Counted from the stretch's first letter, positions 1-9,667 are shown. The stretch is 64,000 nucleotides of DNA from Rhizobium esperanzae (GCF_014197615.1 NZ_JACIFY010000009.1:1-64000); one strand, 5' to 3'. The notes: a model not told the origin generated them from the letters alone. Numbers and translations: made by a program.

Positions 1-2675
1 TCGATCACTGTCACATCGGTATCGGTGAAATCAATGACGTTGTCGGCGTTTAAGTCGCTCGTCGTCGTCTTCGACAATCCGTTGGCGGTGGTGACCGTCG
101 TCGATTTCGAGCGCAGAATAGAGGATGCGTTTGTGTTGTAGGTTGAAGTGACGAGCGTCACGTCGCCTGACGCCGCTGTGGTGGATGTGGTGACAGTTTT
201 GGTTTCGCGGGGTCCGTTACCGTCTGCATCGACCGATACGGTGATGGTGCGGCCGTCAGCACTCATGGACGTGTCGACCTCTGACAGAACCTTACCGTTC
301 GAGCTGCGATCGATCACTGTTTTGGTGCGGCTGCCATCCGCCGCGACCGTTGTGGTCTCGGTGACAATATCGTCGTGGGCCCCATTCCCGTCCGGGTCGA
401 GACTGGTCGTCTTGGTCAGGCCATCGGCGGAGCTGGTGACGGCTGTCCCAAACAGGAGCGTCCCGTTGACGCTGAGTTGCTGCGTGGTCGTGGTGGTCGA
501 ACCATCGGCGCTTTTGACAAAAGTCTGCCGTTGGTCAGCAATGCCATCGCCGTCCTGGTCAACCGTGGTCGTCACGGTCAGATGATCGGCGCTGGTGACC
601 GTCGTGGTGCGATCCTTCAGCGACCCATCCGCATTGAAGTTGGAGACGGTCTTGGTCTGGACGCCTGATGCATCGACGGTGAGCACATTGGTCTGCGAGC
701 GGTCAAAAGTGCCATTGCCATCGTCGTCGAACTGCGTCTGGACACTTTTGCCATCGGCGCTTGTCGTAACGATATTGCGGAAGGCTAGGCTGCCATCCTT
801 GTCGTAGGCAAGAATCGTCTTCTCGACCGAACTGTCGGCCTTCGTCGCGCTGGTCGTCTTGACGATATAGGCGTCGTCATCGGCCATCAGTTGCGCATCA
901 CCGACGGTTCCCGTCGTGCCATCAGCACGGGTGAAGGTCGTGGTTCCAGTGATAGCGGAACCGTCGCTAAAGGTTTGGCCGCTTCCCTTTGGGGTCAGGT
1001 CGATCGAGGTGATGCCGAGGCCGTCGAGAGTGACGAGTTGTCCGTTTACATCCACACGGAATTTCGACCATTGGACATCCCCTGCATCCAGCTTGCCGTT
1101 GCCATTGGTGTCGAAGACATGCTTCAGCGCCTCGAGGTCGCTCGTCGCCGAAGAGTCCCACTCAGTGAAGACGAATTCATTCGATTGGCTGATCTTGCCG
1201 TCACCATTTGCATCGATGACAAGCACACCGGTGCCGGCACCTGCCCAGGCGGTCCGATGCAGATAGCCATCGCCATCGATATCTACGAATTTCGAGGAGT
1301 TTGACAGCTCGTCGATGCTCAAACCGTTACCGGAAAGATCGAGGAGAACTGGTACACCTTCGACCGCGTCAGGATCATAATCTCCCGTATCCGTCGCCCA
1401 ATGCAGACCTTTGCCTACGCCATAGTCGGTCCATTCTCTTTGCCCCCACCCCAGGTCATGAGCGTTACGCCCTTTGTCGCCTTCGTCCGGCCCGTTCCAG
1501 TTATCGAAGGGGTTAGACCCTTTTCCCCATCCTAAATCATGGGCGTTGCGCCCTCTGTCGCCTTCGTCCGGCCCGTTCCATTTGTCGAATGGACCGCCGC
1601 CACCACCACCGCCACCACCACGGCCGCCATCGCCACCGGGAGAGCCACCGCTGCCGCCGAAAGAGCCATCATCGCCGAAAGAGCCACCGCCCCAGGATGA
1701 CGAGCCATACCCGCCGTAGATATCGGAGGATCCACCGCGACCGGACCCACTCGAATATCCACCGCCCTCGTCATAGGAAGAGGCGTCCCAGAAATTCCTA
1801 AAATCCGACAACGATGCCGGTGTAAGTGGAGTGACGGAGGTGAGTGGGGAAGGAGCATAGAGGGGCTTGAAACTTATCGGGTCAACAGGAAGAGTGGGGG
1901 CGGTCGGCACTTGAGGTGCCGAGTTCAATGTATTCAGAGGCGCAAGACCCTGGCTCGCAGCGGTTCCCCACTGGTCAATTGCGTTGCCGGTCTGGACGAT
2001 GGCATCCAATGACTGCTCTACGTTCGCATGAATGGTTCCTGTGGCTTCGATTCCACTTCCCAACCAGGAATTCGGGCCGGAATACAAGAAACCTGCTCCC
2101 GCCCTTGAGAGGATATTCCCCGCTTCGATGTTGGGAATGCTAGTGTGCGGCAAATCCTGAGTTATGCTAATCTTCAAATTAGCGGCCTTTGCGGCATCCT
2201 CCACAAACTGGATACAATTCGTACCAAGGATGCCGTATGATTGCTTGCCGGCGTTAACATTGTCGATGAATGAATCCAGATATGCTGAAATATCATCGTA
2301 TTGTAGCTTATTTATTCCAAACTGAGTTACAACGGCAACTCCGGTATCTGCCTTATACATACCAGACGCGCCATACACATGATCCAATGCACTGCGTAAA
2401 GAATTCTGCGAAATCTTTCCATCTTCATCAAACGACATCAAACCTGGAATTGAAACGCTGCGAACGTTCCCAGAATTCGTAGGATGGTTCGTGATGAGGT
2501 TACTATTCTTGGCGGCACTATATCTTCCGAACTCATAGTATTGATCGCGCCCGAGTGAATCGACAATCATGAAACCAGCGTGTCCCAAGCCGGGCGCTTC
2601 AAGCTGGAGAGGAGACATTACGTTGTAGTTAGGAAGAACTAAAGGTACAAATGCCGACGAATTTTTCATTTTCAT
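1..2675 (-). CDS. Large RTX-like calcium-binding repeat protein (3' end outside window)
   Basis: The minus-strand frame is open from the ATG at 2675 to the window edge (about 891 codons), so the C terminus is missing. An alternative ATG lies at 2669. Residues 30-165 contain a GHAGF motif (His32) and a TNCIQF motif (Cys154), an arrangement resembling papain-like/NlpC-P60 hydrolases; this assignment is tentative. Residues 300-361 are Gly/Ser-rich and end in nine consecutive glycines. Two copies of a 27-residue repeat follow. Residues 440-535 have the LDLxGNG...DIDGDG...DANGDGKI pattern seen in RTX/hemolysin-type proteins, with a third loop DTNGNGKLD, all consistent with Ca2+ binding. From about residue 640 degenerate Thr/Asp-rich repeats (SADG, DxDGDG) run to the edge. 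No Sec signal is visible, so type I secretion with a C-terminal signal outside the window is inferred. The gene follows the 2694-3587 gene by 18 bp and is probably co-transcribed with it. Confidence 0.75.
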   Translation of the reverse strand, partial: MKMKNSSAFVPLVLPNYNVMSPLQLEAPGLGHAGFMIVDSLGRDQYYEFGRYSAAKNSNLITNHPTNSGNVRSVSIPGLMSFDEDGKISQNSLRSALDHVYGASGMYKADTGVAVVTQFGINKLQYDDISAYLDSFIDNVNAGKQSYGILGTNCIQFVEDAAKAANLKISITQDLPHTSIPNIEAGNILSRAGAGFLYSGPNSWLGSGIEATGTIHANVEQSLDAIVQTGNAIDQWGTAASQGLAPLNTLNSAPQVPTAPTLPVDPISFKPLYAPSPLTSVTPLTPASLSDFRNFWDASSYDEGGGYSSGSGRGGSSDIYGGYGSSSWGGGSFGDDGSFGGSGGSPGGDGGRGGGGGGGGGPFDKWNGPDEGDRGRNAHDLGWGKGSNPFDNWNGPDEGDKGRNAHDLGWGQREWTDYGVGKGLHWATDTGDYDPDAVEGVPVLLDLSGNGLSIDELSNSSKFVDIDGDGYLHRTAWAGAGTGVLVIDANGDGKISQSNEFVFTEWDSSATSDLEALKHVFDTNGNGKLDAGDVQWSKFRVDVNGQLVTLDGLGITSIDLTPKGSGQTFSDGSAITGTTTFTRADGTTGTVGDAQLMADDDAYIVKTTSATKADSSVEKTILAYDKDGSLAFRNIVTTSADGKSVQTQFDDDGNGTFDRSQTNVLTVDASGVQTKTVSNFNADGSLKDRTTTVTSADHLTVTTTVDQDGDGIADQRQTFVKSADGSTTTTTQQLSVNGTLLFGTAVTSSADGLTKTTSLDPDGNGAHDDIVTETTTVAADGSRTKTVIDRSSNGKVLSEVDTSMSADGRTITVSVDADGNGPRETKTVTTSTTAASGDVTLVTSTYNTNASSILRSKSTTVTTANGLSKTTTSDLNADNVIDFTDTDVTVI
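1440..1592 (-). repeat. Tandem 81-bp coding repeat in the RTX-like gene
   Basis: Two adjacent copies encode residues 362-388 and 389-412 of the RTX-like protein. Both begin PFD(K/N)WNGPDEGD and contain GRNAHDLGWG. The copies differ at only a few bases, which suggests a recent duplication in the linker between the glycine-rich stretch and the Ca2+-binding region. Confidence 0.85.
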
Positions 2676-2693
2676 CACCTTGTAAATATATTA

Positions 2694-3587
2694 TCAGTCT
2701 CTTTTCTTGCAGCCCTCAAGAATAATAGCTGTCGGGCCATATATATCGTTCAACCAGTTTTGGCAGGCATCCTCATACCGGGCTTGCGGAACAATGAGCG
2801 TACCGTTGCCGTCGACAAAAACACCCCGCTCGGGCATGAAGATGGTGTCATTTAATCCGTCCCCAAAGAGGGTGACGTACGGCCTGTTTCTGCACGGGAC
2901 GTCCAGCCCGGAGCAAAATCCATTTGGCCGATGGCGGCCATCCCTTAAGAATTTAGGACTGTTCGCGTTTGGTGCACTTCCCTCAAGATCGCTGATGCCG
3001 CAATTCGTGACGCCCCAATTATAACGCGCTGGGATCTTCTCCGTCACAATTTGCCGAACCGCGAGTAGAATGCGCCTTTGGCCATTAATGTTCAGGCCTA
3101 TATGCCCTTGGAGGTCGGCATACTGGATATATTCTTCTCTTAGTGGTGGAAGAGGTTCGATCGACGTCTTATAGTAGATACTGACCATTTTTACATTTGC
3201 GTTGGCGATGGCGCAACCCAAGATGAAATGGGAGTTTCCGCTATTATCGTCGAAGAGAACACGGTAGTATTCTTCTTCCCCCCTGTTGCCGCCGCTAGGA
3301 TAAAACGTTCTGCCAAAAGGAACGGCGTCTTTCTGACATCTCTCATAGAATGCGTCGGCAGAGGGTAAGAGCTTGTGACACTGCAACTCGAATTCGCTCG
3401 TAGCGAATGCGATCGTCGGAAATAGCACCAATGCGGCCAAGCCAAGGAGCCTCAGCAAATAGCGATATGCCAGCACGTACCAGCCTATCAAGACGGACGG
3501 TGCGATCCGGCGCATCCGTAGAGAGATTAGCCATCTAACAGGCCATTCGTGAAACGCGATGAAATCGCGCTCGTAGTTATCTTCCAC
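2694..3587 (-). CDS. Exported or membrane-anchored protein of unknown function
   Basis: A 297-residue protein that I do not recognise. The GTG start at 3587 has an AAGGA ribosome site 7 bp upstream; ATG codon 25 (3515) is an alternative without one. Residues 25-60 form a long hydrophobic stretch ending in a signal-peptidase-like FPTIAFA, so the rest is probably periplasmic or secreted. That part holds several cysteines, consistent with disulfides outside the cytoplasm. The gene lies 18 bp upstream of the RTX-like gene in the same direction. A partner role (accessory, chaperone or immunity protein) is possible only by position. Confidence 0.6.
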   Translation of the reverse strand: MEDNYERDFIAFHEWPVRWLISLRMRRIAPSVLIGWYVLAYRYLLRLLGLAALVLFPTIAFATSEFELQCHKLLPSADAFYERCQKDAVPFGRTFYPSGGNRGEEEYYRVLFDDNSGNSHFILGCAIANANVKMVSIYYKTSIEPLPPLREEYIQYADLQGHIGLNINGQRRILLAVRQIVTEKIPARYNWGVTNCGISDLEGSAPNANSPKFLRDGRHRPNGFCSGLDVPCRNRPYVTLFGDGLNDTIFMPERGVFVDGNGTLIVPQARYEDACQNWLNDIYGPTAIILEGCKKRD

Positions 3588-4569
3588 AATAACATCCTTG
3601 GTCTATTCAACCTTTAGACTTCAACAAAATTGCAGCGCATATCAATTTTCAGCCAAGCCGGCCGGCCGAGATAGGGCGCAAAGCAGAGTTGAAAATGTCC
3701 TAAGTAAAAAAATTGTTCCTCGGCAAAATGCGGGCTTAATCCTCACTAAGTCAGTCGCGAACCTTGCGATAGAGATGATCTTTTCTCTCCTTGGCTGTCG
3801 CCACATGCTTGTAAAACCCCGTGATATCGACCTTTACGATAAAAGCGTTTTCATGATTCAATCAAGTAGCTTTCACAATCTTAGCTTGATTTCGGAGAGC
3901 GACAGAAGGACGCACCCGAGAACCCCTAGATTCCTATTGGAGTTATTCTGCTAAATTCGTCGCGAGCTGTCGCTTTCCTGCAATCGTTTCTAGTAGCTTG
4001 CGAGCGACCGTTGTTAAATCGAACATAGTTTCTATCTTTATTAGGAATTATGCATTTTTAATTGATGCAAGTCTGGTTAGGCAGGCGACTGTTACTCATT
4101 CATGAACCCGCCACTGGCAAAACGCGCAGTCCGGCGCGTCCACCACGTCAACAAGGGCAGCTCGTTAGGTCTTCATACCGAAGACAGATAATTTCGATGC
4201 CGGATGGCTTCTTTGTGCTTGGCTTGCAGCCACCGGCGGTTGTGATAGTCGCTTACCTTGAGATGGTGATGCCTGGGCTGCAGAATTTGGCACCATTTAG
4301 CCGAAGCACTCTTTGAACTTGGACACCGTTTCTGGCCCCGTGAACGGACATTTGCCGACACAGCAGTTTTTTTGCCGATGACCCCTTAAACTCGATCTCC
4401 ACGGCCTAACTAAATCTCAGTTTCTGCGCCAAAGTTTTGGCTCTCCACTGACTGTAGCGAATTCTGGTGTTGGCTCGATCGTTGAGGGCTGCATGCCACC
4501 GGCGCCGCAAAGCTGAACCTTCCAGCTAATTTCAGTCAATCATCGATCTTTGTGCCGGCGCGGCTGCCC
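3588..4569. other. Gene-poor lower-GC interval
   Basis: About 980 bp without a supportable gene. GC is visibly lower than in the mgd operon to its right. Short open frames on both strands (for example a 36-codon TTG frame on the minus strand near 3757-3868) lack ribosome sites and recognisable domains. It is probably the decayed border between the accessory left end and the methylamine operon. I saw no tRNA and no complete insertion-sequence ends. Confidence 0.5.
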
Positions 4570-5118
4570 TTATGCGCCACTGTCCTTTTCGGCGCTTGTC
4601 GCCATATGCTTAAGCTCGTCCCACAGACTTTCGGCAAAACTGTGCAGGACCGTGAGTTCGAAGCTGTCGTCGCCGGTGCGGGCGATCTGCACGGAGATAT
4701 GGCCGATCATGGTCATCACAGAACTGCCTTCCGCAAAGACGGCGGGATCGAGATCGACGGCGGTGCCCTTTGAAAGAAGCACCCGCGAAGACCGGCCTGA
4801 TATGCCGATGCGCACGCGTCCGTGGCTCTGGTCTATGACGAAGGCTTTTCCAGCAAGGGCCGCCGCAAGTGCATTCAGACCGGCAGGCGAGAGCGGCTCG
4901 TCGCCGGCGACGAACCATTGGCGGAAGCCGGCCTTGCGGATCGAACTGCTGGTAAAGCCGGCTTTGGCCAATTCCGTGGCGAGAGCCGCCGGCTCGATCG
5001 TGCCGAGCACGTGCAGGAGATGGCCTTCCGGCAGGGCCTCCAGCCGGATGCCTGCTCCAGAAATGCCACTATATGCCGCTCCGGCAAGAACCGGTTTGTG
5101 CTGGGGAAGATCAGGCAT
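4570..5118 (-). CDS. mgdD: N-methylglutamate dehydrogenase subunit D (SoxG-like gamma subunit)
   Basis: A 182-residue protein resembling the gamma subunit of heterotetrameric sarcosine oxidase. The start at 5118 was chosen because this ATG overlaps the mgdC stop by 8 bp and removes an N-terminal stretch that is antisense to the end of mgdC. It is the last gene of a minus-strand mgdABCD (soxBDAG-order) operon. In the family, gamma packs against the THF-binding part of alpha. NMG dehydrogenase is preferred over sarcosine oxidase because gmaS and mgsABC are next door and no glyA is present. Confidence 0.82.
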   Translation of the reverse strand: MPDLPQHKPVLAGAAYSGISGAGIRLEALPEGHLLHVLGTIEPAALATELAKAGFTSSSIRKAGFRQWFVAGDEPLSPAGLNALAAALAGKAFVIDQSHGRVRIGISGRSSRVLLSKGTAVDLDPAVFAEGSSVMTMIGHISVQIARTGDDSFELTVLHSFAESLWDELKHMATSAEKDSGA

Positions 5119-8065
5119 GGAGCTTCTCGTTTTCGGGATCGATGAAGACGGGATGGCAGAGCACCGCATCGGTGAATTCATTGCGCAGGCCGTTCCAGAC
5201 CGTCACCTTTTCGCCGATGCGCTCAGGTCCGCGCCGGACCAGCGCCAGGCCGATCGTATGGCCGAGGCTCGGCGAGAAGGCGCTCGAGGTGACGTAACCC
5301 TGGTCGTTTTCGAGCGTCGCCGCAGCGCCTTCGGCAAGGATATGCGAGCCGGTGCGGAAGCCGCTTGCCGGATTGAGCGGCTTGACGCCGACGAGGCGCG
5401 GACGCTCGGGATCCTGCAGGCCTTCGCGGGCAAGCATCGCCTTGCCGATGAAATCCGGCTTGGTGCTGGAAATCATGCGGCCGAAACCGAGATCCCCAGG
5501 GGTAACCGTGCCGTTGATCTCGGCATGGGTGACATGGCCCTTTTCGATGCGCATGACGCCGAGCGCTTCGACACCATAGGCTGAGATGCCGTGTTTCTCG
5601 CCTGACGCCATGATGGCATCGGCAACGCTTTCGCCGTAGCCAGCCGGCACCGCCAGCTCGTAAGCGAGTTCGCCCGAGAAGGAGATCCGGAAGAGCCGGC
5701 CTTCGAGGCGGCCTGCGAATAGCGACACCTTGCGGGCGCTCATGAAGGGGAAGGCCGCATCGGAAAGATCCTCGTCGACGATTTCCGAGAGGATGGCGCG
5801 CGACTTCGGCCCGGCGACGGCCATCTGCGCCCATTGATCGGTCGAGGAGGCGAAACAGACGTCGAGTTCCGGCCAGAGCGTCTGGGCGCAGAATTCGAGA
5901 TGGGTCAGCACCCCGGCGGCCAGCGCCGTCGTCGTCGTCATGAAGAAATGGTCGTCGCTGAAGCGGCTGGTGGTACCGTCATCATAGATGAAGCCATCCT
6001 CGCGCAGCATGATGCCGTAACGCGCCTTGCCGACGGCCAGCTTGGCGAAGCCGTTGCAATAGACCCGGTCGAGGAAGGTCGCAGCATCCTTGCCGAAGAT
6101 TTCGATCTTGCCGAGGGTCGAGACGTCGCAGAGGCCGGCATTCTTGCGGATGTTCAGCACCTCGCGATCGACGCTTTCGCGCCACGTCGTCTCGCCGGCG
6201 CGCGGGAACCAGGAGGAGCGGTACCAGAGGCCGGTTTCGACGAAGACCGCGCCATTCTTTTTCGCCCAGCCGTGCAGCGGCGATTTGCGCGCCGGCTGGA
6301 AATCCTTGCCGCGCGATGCCCCGGTCAAAGCGCCGAAGGAGACAGGTGTGTAGAAGGGCCTGAAGGTCGTCGTTCCCACCTCGGCGGGCGATACGCCGCG
6401 CGCCTCGGCAAGGATGCCGATGGCGTTGATGTTGGAGAGCTTGCCCTGGTCGGTCGCCATGCCTGATGTGGTGTAACGCTTGGCAAGTTCGACATGGCCG
6501 TAGCCCTCACGCACGGCAAGGCCGAGATCTTTGAGATGCACGTCGTTCTGGTAATCGACAAAGGCTTTGCCCTTCGAGCCCTTGACCGACCAGAGCGGCT
6601 TTGCGTGCGGAGCCGTCTCCGTGCCTGAGGCAAAGGCCGGTTCCGCGGCGAGGCCGATTGCCTGCAGCGCGGCGGCAGCCTTTGCCGCGCCATCACCGAG
6701 GCAGGCTGCGGTCTGTGCAAGGCCGGCGGCTGCGCCGGCGACGGCAAGACCGTCCTGTGATGCCGGCGCCAGAAAGGCCGAAGACTCCTCGGACCATTGC
6801 GGCTTGCCGCCGCAATGGCAGGCCAGATGAATGACCGGGCTCCAGCCGCCCGACATCGCAAGCGCATCCGCGTCGATCCGGCGAATGCCGCCTGCGGTCT
6901 CGACGCTGACACCGCGCAGGCGCTTGCCGCCCTCTGCATCGATGATCCGGGCGCCCCGCAGAACTTCGGCGCGGCCCTGCCAAAACTTGCCGCCATCGGC
7001 GCGGCTGTCGACGATCGCTGCAACTCGAAGGCCGGCGGCTTCGAGGTCGGCGGCGGTGTCATATGCAGTATCGTTGGTGGTGAAGATCACCGTACTTTCG
7101 CCAGGTGCTACCGCCTGCCGATTGAGATAGCTGCGCATGGCGCCTGCCATCATCACGCCTGGAATATCGTTGCCGCCGAAGACGAGCGGCCGCTCCTCGG
7201 CTCCCGTCGCCAGGATCGCCTGGCGGGCGACGATGCGCCACAACCGTTCGACCGGGCGCTCGGGATCGGGCAGCGCCACATGCTTCTGCACACGTTCGAC
7301 CGCGCCGAAAACATTGTCGTCGTACCAGCCGAACACGGTCATGCGCGGCAGACGGCGCACATTCGAAAGCCCTTCGAGTTCGGCCAGCAGCTCGCCGAGA
7401 ACAGCGTCCGCCGGCTTGCCGTCGACAGCGCCATTGTCCGAGAGCAGGCTGCCGCCGAGTTCGGCGCCTTCGTCGGCAAGGATGACGCGCGCGCCGGCGC
7501 GCCCCGCCGTCAGCGCCGCGGCGAGGCCGGCAGGGCCGGCGCCGATCACCAGCAGATCGCAATGCGCCCAGCATTTCTCATAGGCGTCGGGATCGGCGTC
7601 GTAGGAGGCCCGGCCAAGACCCGCCGCCTTGCGGATCACCGGCTCGTAGAGCTTTTCCCAGAGGGCCGCCGGCCACATGAAGGTCTTGTAGTAGAAACCG
7701 GCGCTGAGGAAAGGCGAGAGCAGGCCGTTGACCGCGCCGACATCGAAACCGAGCGAAGGCCAGCGGTTCTGGCTCTTGGCCGTCAGCCCCTCATAAAGCT
7801 CGATCATCGTCGCACGCGTATTCGGTTCGGTGCGCCCGCCGCTGCCTGTCGTCACCAGCGCGTTCGGTTCGGCGGCTCCCGCCGTCAGGATGCCGCGCGG
7901 GCGGTGATATTTGAAGCTGCGGCCGACGAGCTGGATACCGTTGGCCAGCAGCGCCGAGGCGAGCGTATCGCCCGGATGGCCTTGCAGCGCCTTGCCGTCG
8001 AAGGTGAAGCCCAGTGTCCTGGCGCGGTCGATGCGGCCGCCGGAGGAAAGACGGAAGCTCGTCAT
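5111..8065 (-). CDS. mgdC: N-methylglutamate dehydrogenase subunit C (SoxA-like alpha subunit)
   Basis: A 984-residue alpha subunit. Order: an N-terminal SoxA-type [2Fe-2S]-fold-like domain (about 15-100), a FAD/NAD-binding oxidoreductase region starting with GAGPAG near residue 177, and a C-terminal GcvT-like tetrahydrofolate domain (about 600-980). Expected role: with MgdA, MgdB and MgdD, oxidise N-methylglutamate to glutamate and hand the methyl carbon to THF as methylene-THF. The start overlaps the mgdB stop by 4 bp (ATGA), so translation is probably coupled. The length matches the family. Sarcosine oxidase alpha is the nearest alternative; the context favours Mgd. Confidence 0.88.
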   Translation of the reverse strand: MTSFRLSSGGRIDRARTLGFTFDGKALQGHPGDTLASALLANGIQLVGRSFKYHRPRGILTAGAAEPNALVTTGSGGRTEPNTRATMIELYEGLTAKSQNRWPSLGFDVGAVNGLLSPFLSAGFYYKTFMWPAALWEKLYEPVIRKAAGLGRASYDADPDAYEKCWAHCDLLVIGAGPAGLAAALTAGRAGARVILADEGAELGGSLLSDNGAVDGKPADAVLGELLAELEGLSNVRRLPRMTVFGWYDDNVFGAVERVQKHVALPDPERPVERLWRIVARQAILATGAEERPLVFGGNDIPGVMMAGAMRSYLNRQAVAPGESTVIFTTNDTAYDTAADLEAAGLRVAAIVDSRADGGKFWQGRAEVLRGARIIDAEGGKRLRGVSVETAGGIRRIDADALAMSGGWSPVIHLACHCGGKPQWSEESSAFLAPASQDGLAVAGAAAGLAQTAACLGDGAAKAAAALQAIGLAAEPAFASGTETAPHAKPLWSVKGSKGKAFVDYQNDVHLKDLGLAVREGYGHVELAKRYTTSGMATDQGKLSNINAIGILAEARGVSPAEVGTTTFRPFYTPVSFGALTGASRGKDFQPARKSPLHGWAKKNGAVFVETGLWYRSSWFPRAGETTWRESVDREVLNIRKNAGLCDVSTLGKIEIFGKDAATFLDRVYCNGFAKLAVGKARYGIMLREDGFIYDDGTTSRFSDDHFFMTTTTALAAGVLTHLEFCAQTLWPELDVCFASSTDQWAQMAVAGPKSRAILSEIVDEDLSDAAFPFMSARKVSLFAGRLEGRLFRISFSGELAYELAVPAGYGESVADAIMASGEKHGISAYGVEALGVMRIEKGHVTHAEINGTVTPGDLGFGRMISSTKPDFIGKAMLAREGLQDPERPRLVGVKPLNPASGFRTGSHILAEGAAATLENDQGYVTSSAFSPSLGHTIGLALVRRGPERIGEKVTVWNGLRNEFTDAVLCHPVFIDPENEKLHA

Positions 8066-8343
8066 GCCGGTTCTCCGCCGAGCTTGGCAAGGGCGGCATC
8101 CCTGACGCCATGGACCTTATGGGTGACGGTATCGCGCTCGACGATCAGCCAGCGGCGGCATCCGGAGGAATGGTGCCAGTATTCGCTATGCCGGCCCTTC
8201 GGATTGTCTCTGAGATAGACATAGTCGTACCAGGCATCCGCGCCGGCATCCGGCGCCGGCCGGACAAGGTTCGCATCGCCGCGGATCGAGAATTCCTCCT
8301 TGGGCCGGACGCCGCAATGGGGACATGAAATCAGGCTTGCCAT
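8062..8343 (-). CDS. mgdB: N-methylglutamate dehydrogenase subunit B (SoxD-like delta subunit)
   Basis: A 93-residue zinc-binding delta subunit. Cys7 and Cys10 (CPHCG) with His57/His58 and Cys62 (HHSSGC) form the expected zinc site of SoxD-type proteins. The subunit is structural in the heterotetramer. It overlaps mgdC by 4 bp and begins 13 bp after the mgdA stop, in the soxB-soxD-soxA-soxG order typical of mgdABCD. Confidence 0.87.
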   Translation of the reverse strand: MASLISCPHCGVRPKEEFSIRGDANLVRPAPDAGADAWYDYVYLRDNPKGRHSEYWHHSSGCRRWLIVERDTVTHKVHGVRDAALAKLGGEPA

Positions 8344-8356
8344 CGTCTAAATGTCC

Positions 8357-9607
8357 TCAGTGCAGATTGGGCTGGGCGCCGACGCCCTTTTCATCGATCT
8401 GATAGCCGCGCGCGAAACGGTCGAGCCGGAAGGCGCGCGCCGTCTGGTGCGGCGTGTTGCGGGCGATCAGATGGGCGTAGCAGAAGCCGGAGGCGGGCGT
8501 GGCCTTGAAGCCGCCGTAACACCAGCCGGCGTTGAGATAGAGATTATCCATATGGGTGCGGTCGATGATCGGCGAGCCGTCCATGCTCATATCCATCACC
8601 CCGCCCCAGGAGCGCAGGTAGCGCACGCGCGACAAGGACGGGATCATCGCAATCCCGGCCTCGGCGACATGTTCGACCGAAGCCAGATTGCCGCGCTGGG
8701 CATAGGAATTATAGCCGTCGATATCGCCGCCGAAGACCAGGCCGCCCTTGTCCGACTGGGAGACATAGAAATGCCCGGCGCCGAAGGTGACGACATTGTC
8801 GATGAAGGGTTTGAGCCCTTCGGAGACGAAGGCCTGCAGCACATGGCTTTCGATCGGCAGGCGAAGGCCGGCCATATCGGCGACCACGGTGGAATTGCCG
8901 GCCGCCGCCAGCGCCAGCTTGCCGCAACCGATGAAGCCCCTGCTGGTCTCGACGCCGGTCACCTTGCCGTTTTCGGTGCGGATGCCGGTGACTTCGCACT
9001 GGGTGATGATGTCGACGCCGCGGCTGTCTGCGCCGCGGGCATAACCCCAGGCGACCGCGTCGTGGCGCACCGTGCCGCCGCGCGGCTGGTATAGACCACC
9101 CATGACCGGGAAACGGGCATTGTCGAAATCGAGGAAGGGCAGCTTCCTGCGCACCGCCTGCCGGTCGAGCAACTCGGCATCGACGCCGTGCAGCCGCATG
9201 GCGTTGCCGCGGCGCGTATAGGCGTCACGCTGCGCATCGGAATGGAAGAGGTTCAGCACGCCGCGCTGCGAAACCATGGCGTTGAAGTTGAAGTCCTGCT
9301 CCAAGCCTTCCCAGAGCTTCATCGACAGTTCGTAGAAGGGATTGTTGCCCGGCAACAGGTAATTCGACCGGATGATCGTGGTGTTCCTGCCGATATTGCC
9401 TGAGCCGAGATAGCCCTTTTCGAGCACGGCGACATTGGTAATGCCGAATTCCTTGGCGAGATAATAGGCGGTGGCCAGGCCGTGACCGCCGCCACCGACG
9501 ATGACGACGTCGTAATGCGGCTTCGGCGCCGGATCGCGCCAGGCAGGCGCCCAGCCTTTGTTGCCGCGAAGGCCGTTCAGAAAAATCGAAAGAGCGGAAT
9601 AGCGCAT
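8357..9607 (-). CDS. mgdA: N-methylglutamate dehydrogenase subunit A (SoxB-like beta subunit)
   Basis: A 416-residue FAD-dependent amine oxidoreductase. The dinucleotide-binding GGGGHG motif is near residues 38-43. The RHDAVAWGYA segment places a His at about 182, where SoxB-type subunits carry covalent FMN. This is the catalytic amine-oxidising subunit and the first gene of the minus-strand mgd operon, divergent from the GlxA-type regulator with an 86-bp shared control region. The N-terminal RYSALSIFLNGL is typical of SoxB orthologues and supports the start. Confidence 0.88.
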   Translation of the reverse strand: MRYSALSIFLNGLRGNKGWAPAWRDPAPKPHYDVVIVGGGGHGLATAYYLAKEFGITNVAVLEKGYLGSGNIGRNTTIIRSNYLLPGNNPFYELSMKLWEGLEQDFNFNAMVSQRGVLNLFHSDAQRDAYTRRGNAMRLHGVDAELLDRQAVRRKLPFLDFDNARFPVMGGLYQPRGGTVRHDAVAWGYARGADSRGVDIITQCEVTGIRTENGKVTGVETSRGFIGCGKLALAAAGNSTVVADMAGLRLPIESHVLQAFVSEGLKPFIDNVVTFGAGHFYVSQSDKGGLVFGGDIDGYNSYAQRGNLASVEHVAEAGIAMIPSLSRVRYLRSWGGVMDMSMDGSPIIDRTHMDNLYLNAGWCYGGFKATPASGFCYAHLIARNTPHQTARAFRLDRFARGYQIDEKGVGAQPNLH

Positions 9608-9667
9608 GGATCACCCGGAAAGAACAGCTGCATGATGCCAGAAAGAAGCGTGCGGACTTGCACAATA

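Noticed and set aside
1..830. CRISPR-like repetition
   Set aside because: The periodicity is in degenerate coding repeats (SADG, DxDGDG) with no identical direct repeats or unique spacers.
148..1304. Plus-strand open frames rich in Ser, Val and Thr
   Set aside because: They are antisense to the open minus-strand RTX-like gene, whose repeat structure and Ca2+ loops are coherent.
3598..3954. Plus-strand frame of 118 codons
   Set aside because: No ribosome site, no recognisable domain and no conserved codon pattern; it lies in a decayed-looking interval.
4380..4560. Possible transposase end on the minus strand
   Set aside because: A short basic frame ends near 4400 but has an upstream stop, no ends of an insertion sequence and no convincing family match.
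4550..5584. Plus-strand frame of 344 codons
   Set aside because: Antisense to mgdD and mgdC, which have clear family motifs and overlapping starts.
6797..8218. Plus-strand frame of 473 codons
   Set aside because: A high-GC shadow of mgdC/mgdB; no domain is seen.
4570..9607. Heterotetrameric sarcosine oxidase
   Set aside because: Sequence alone fits soxBDAG, but gmaS and mgsABC next door and the absence of glyA favour N-methylglutamate dehydrogenase.
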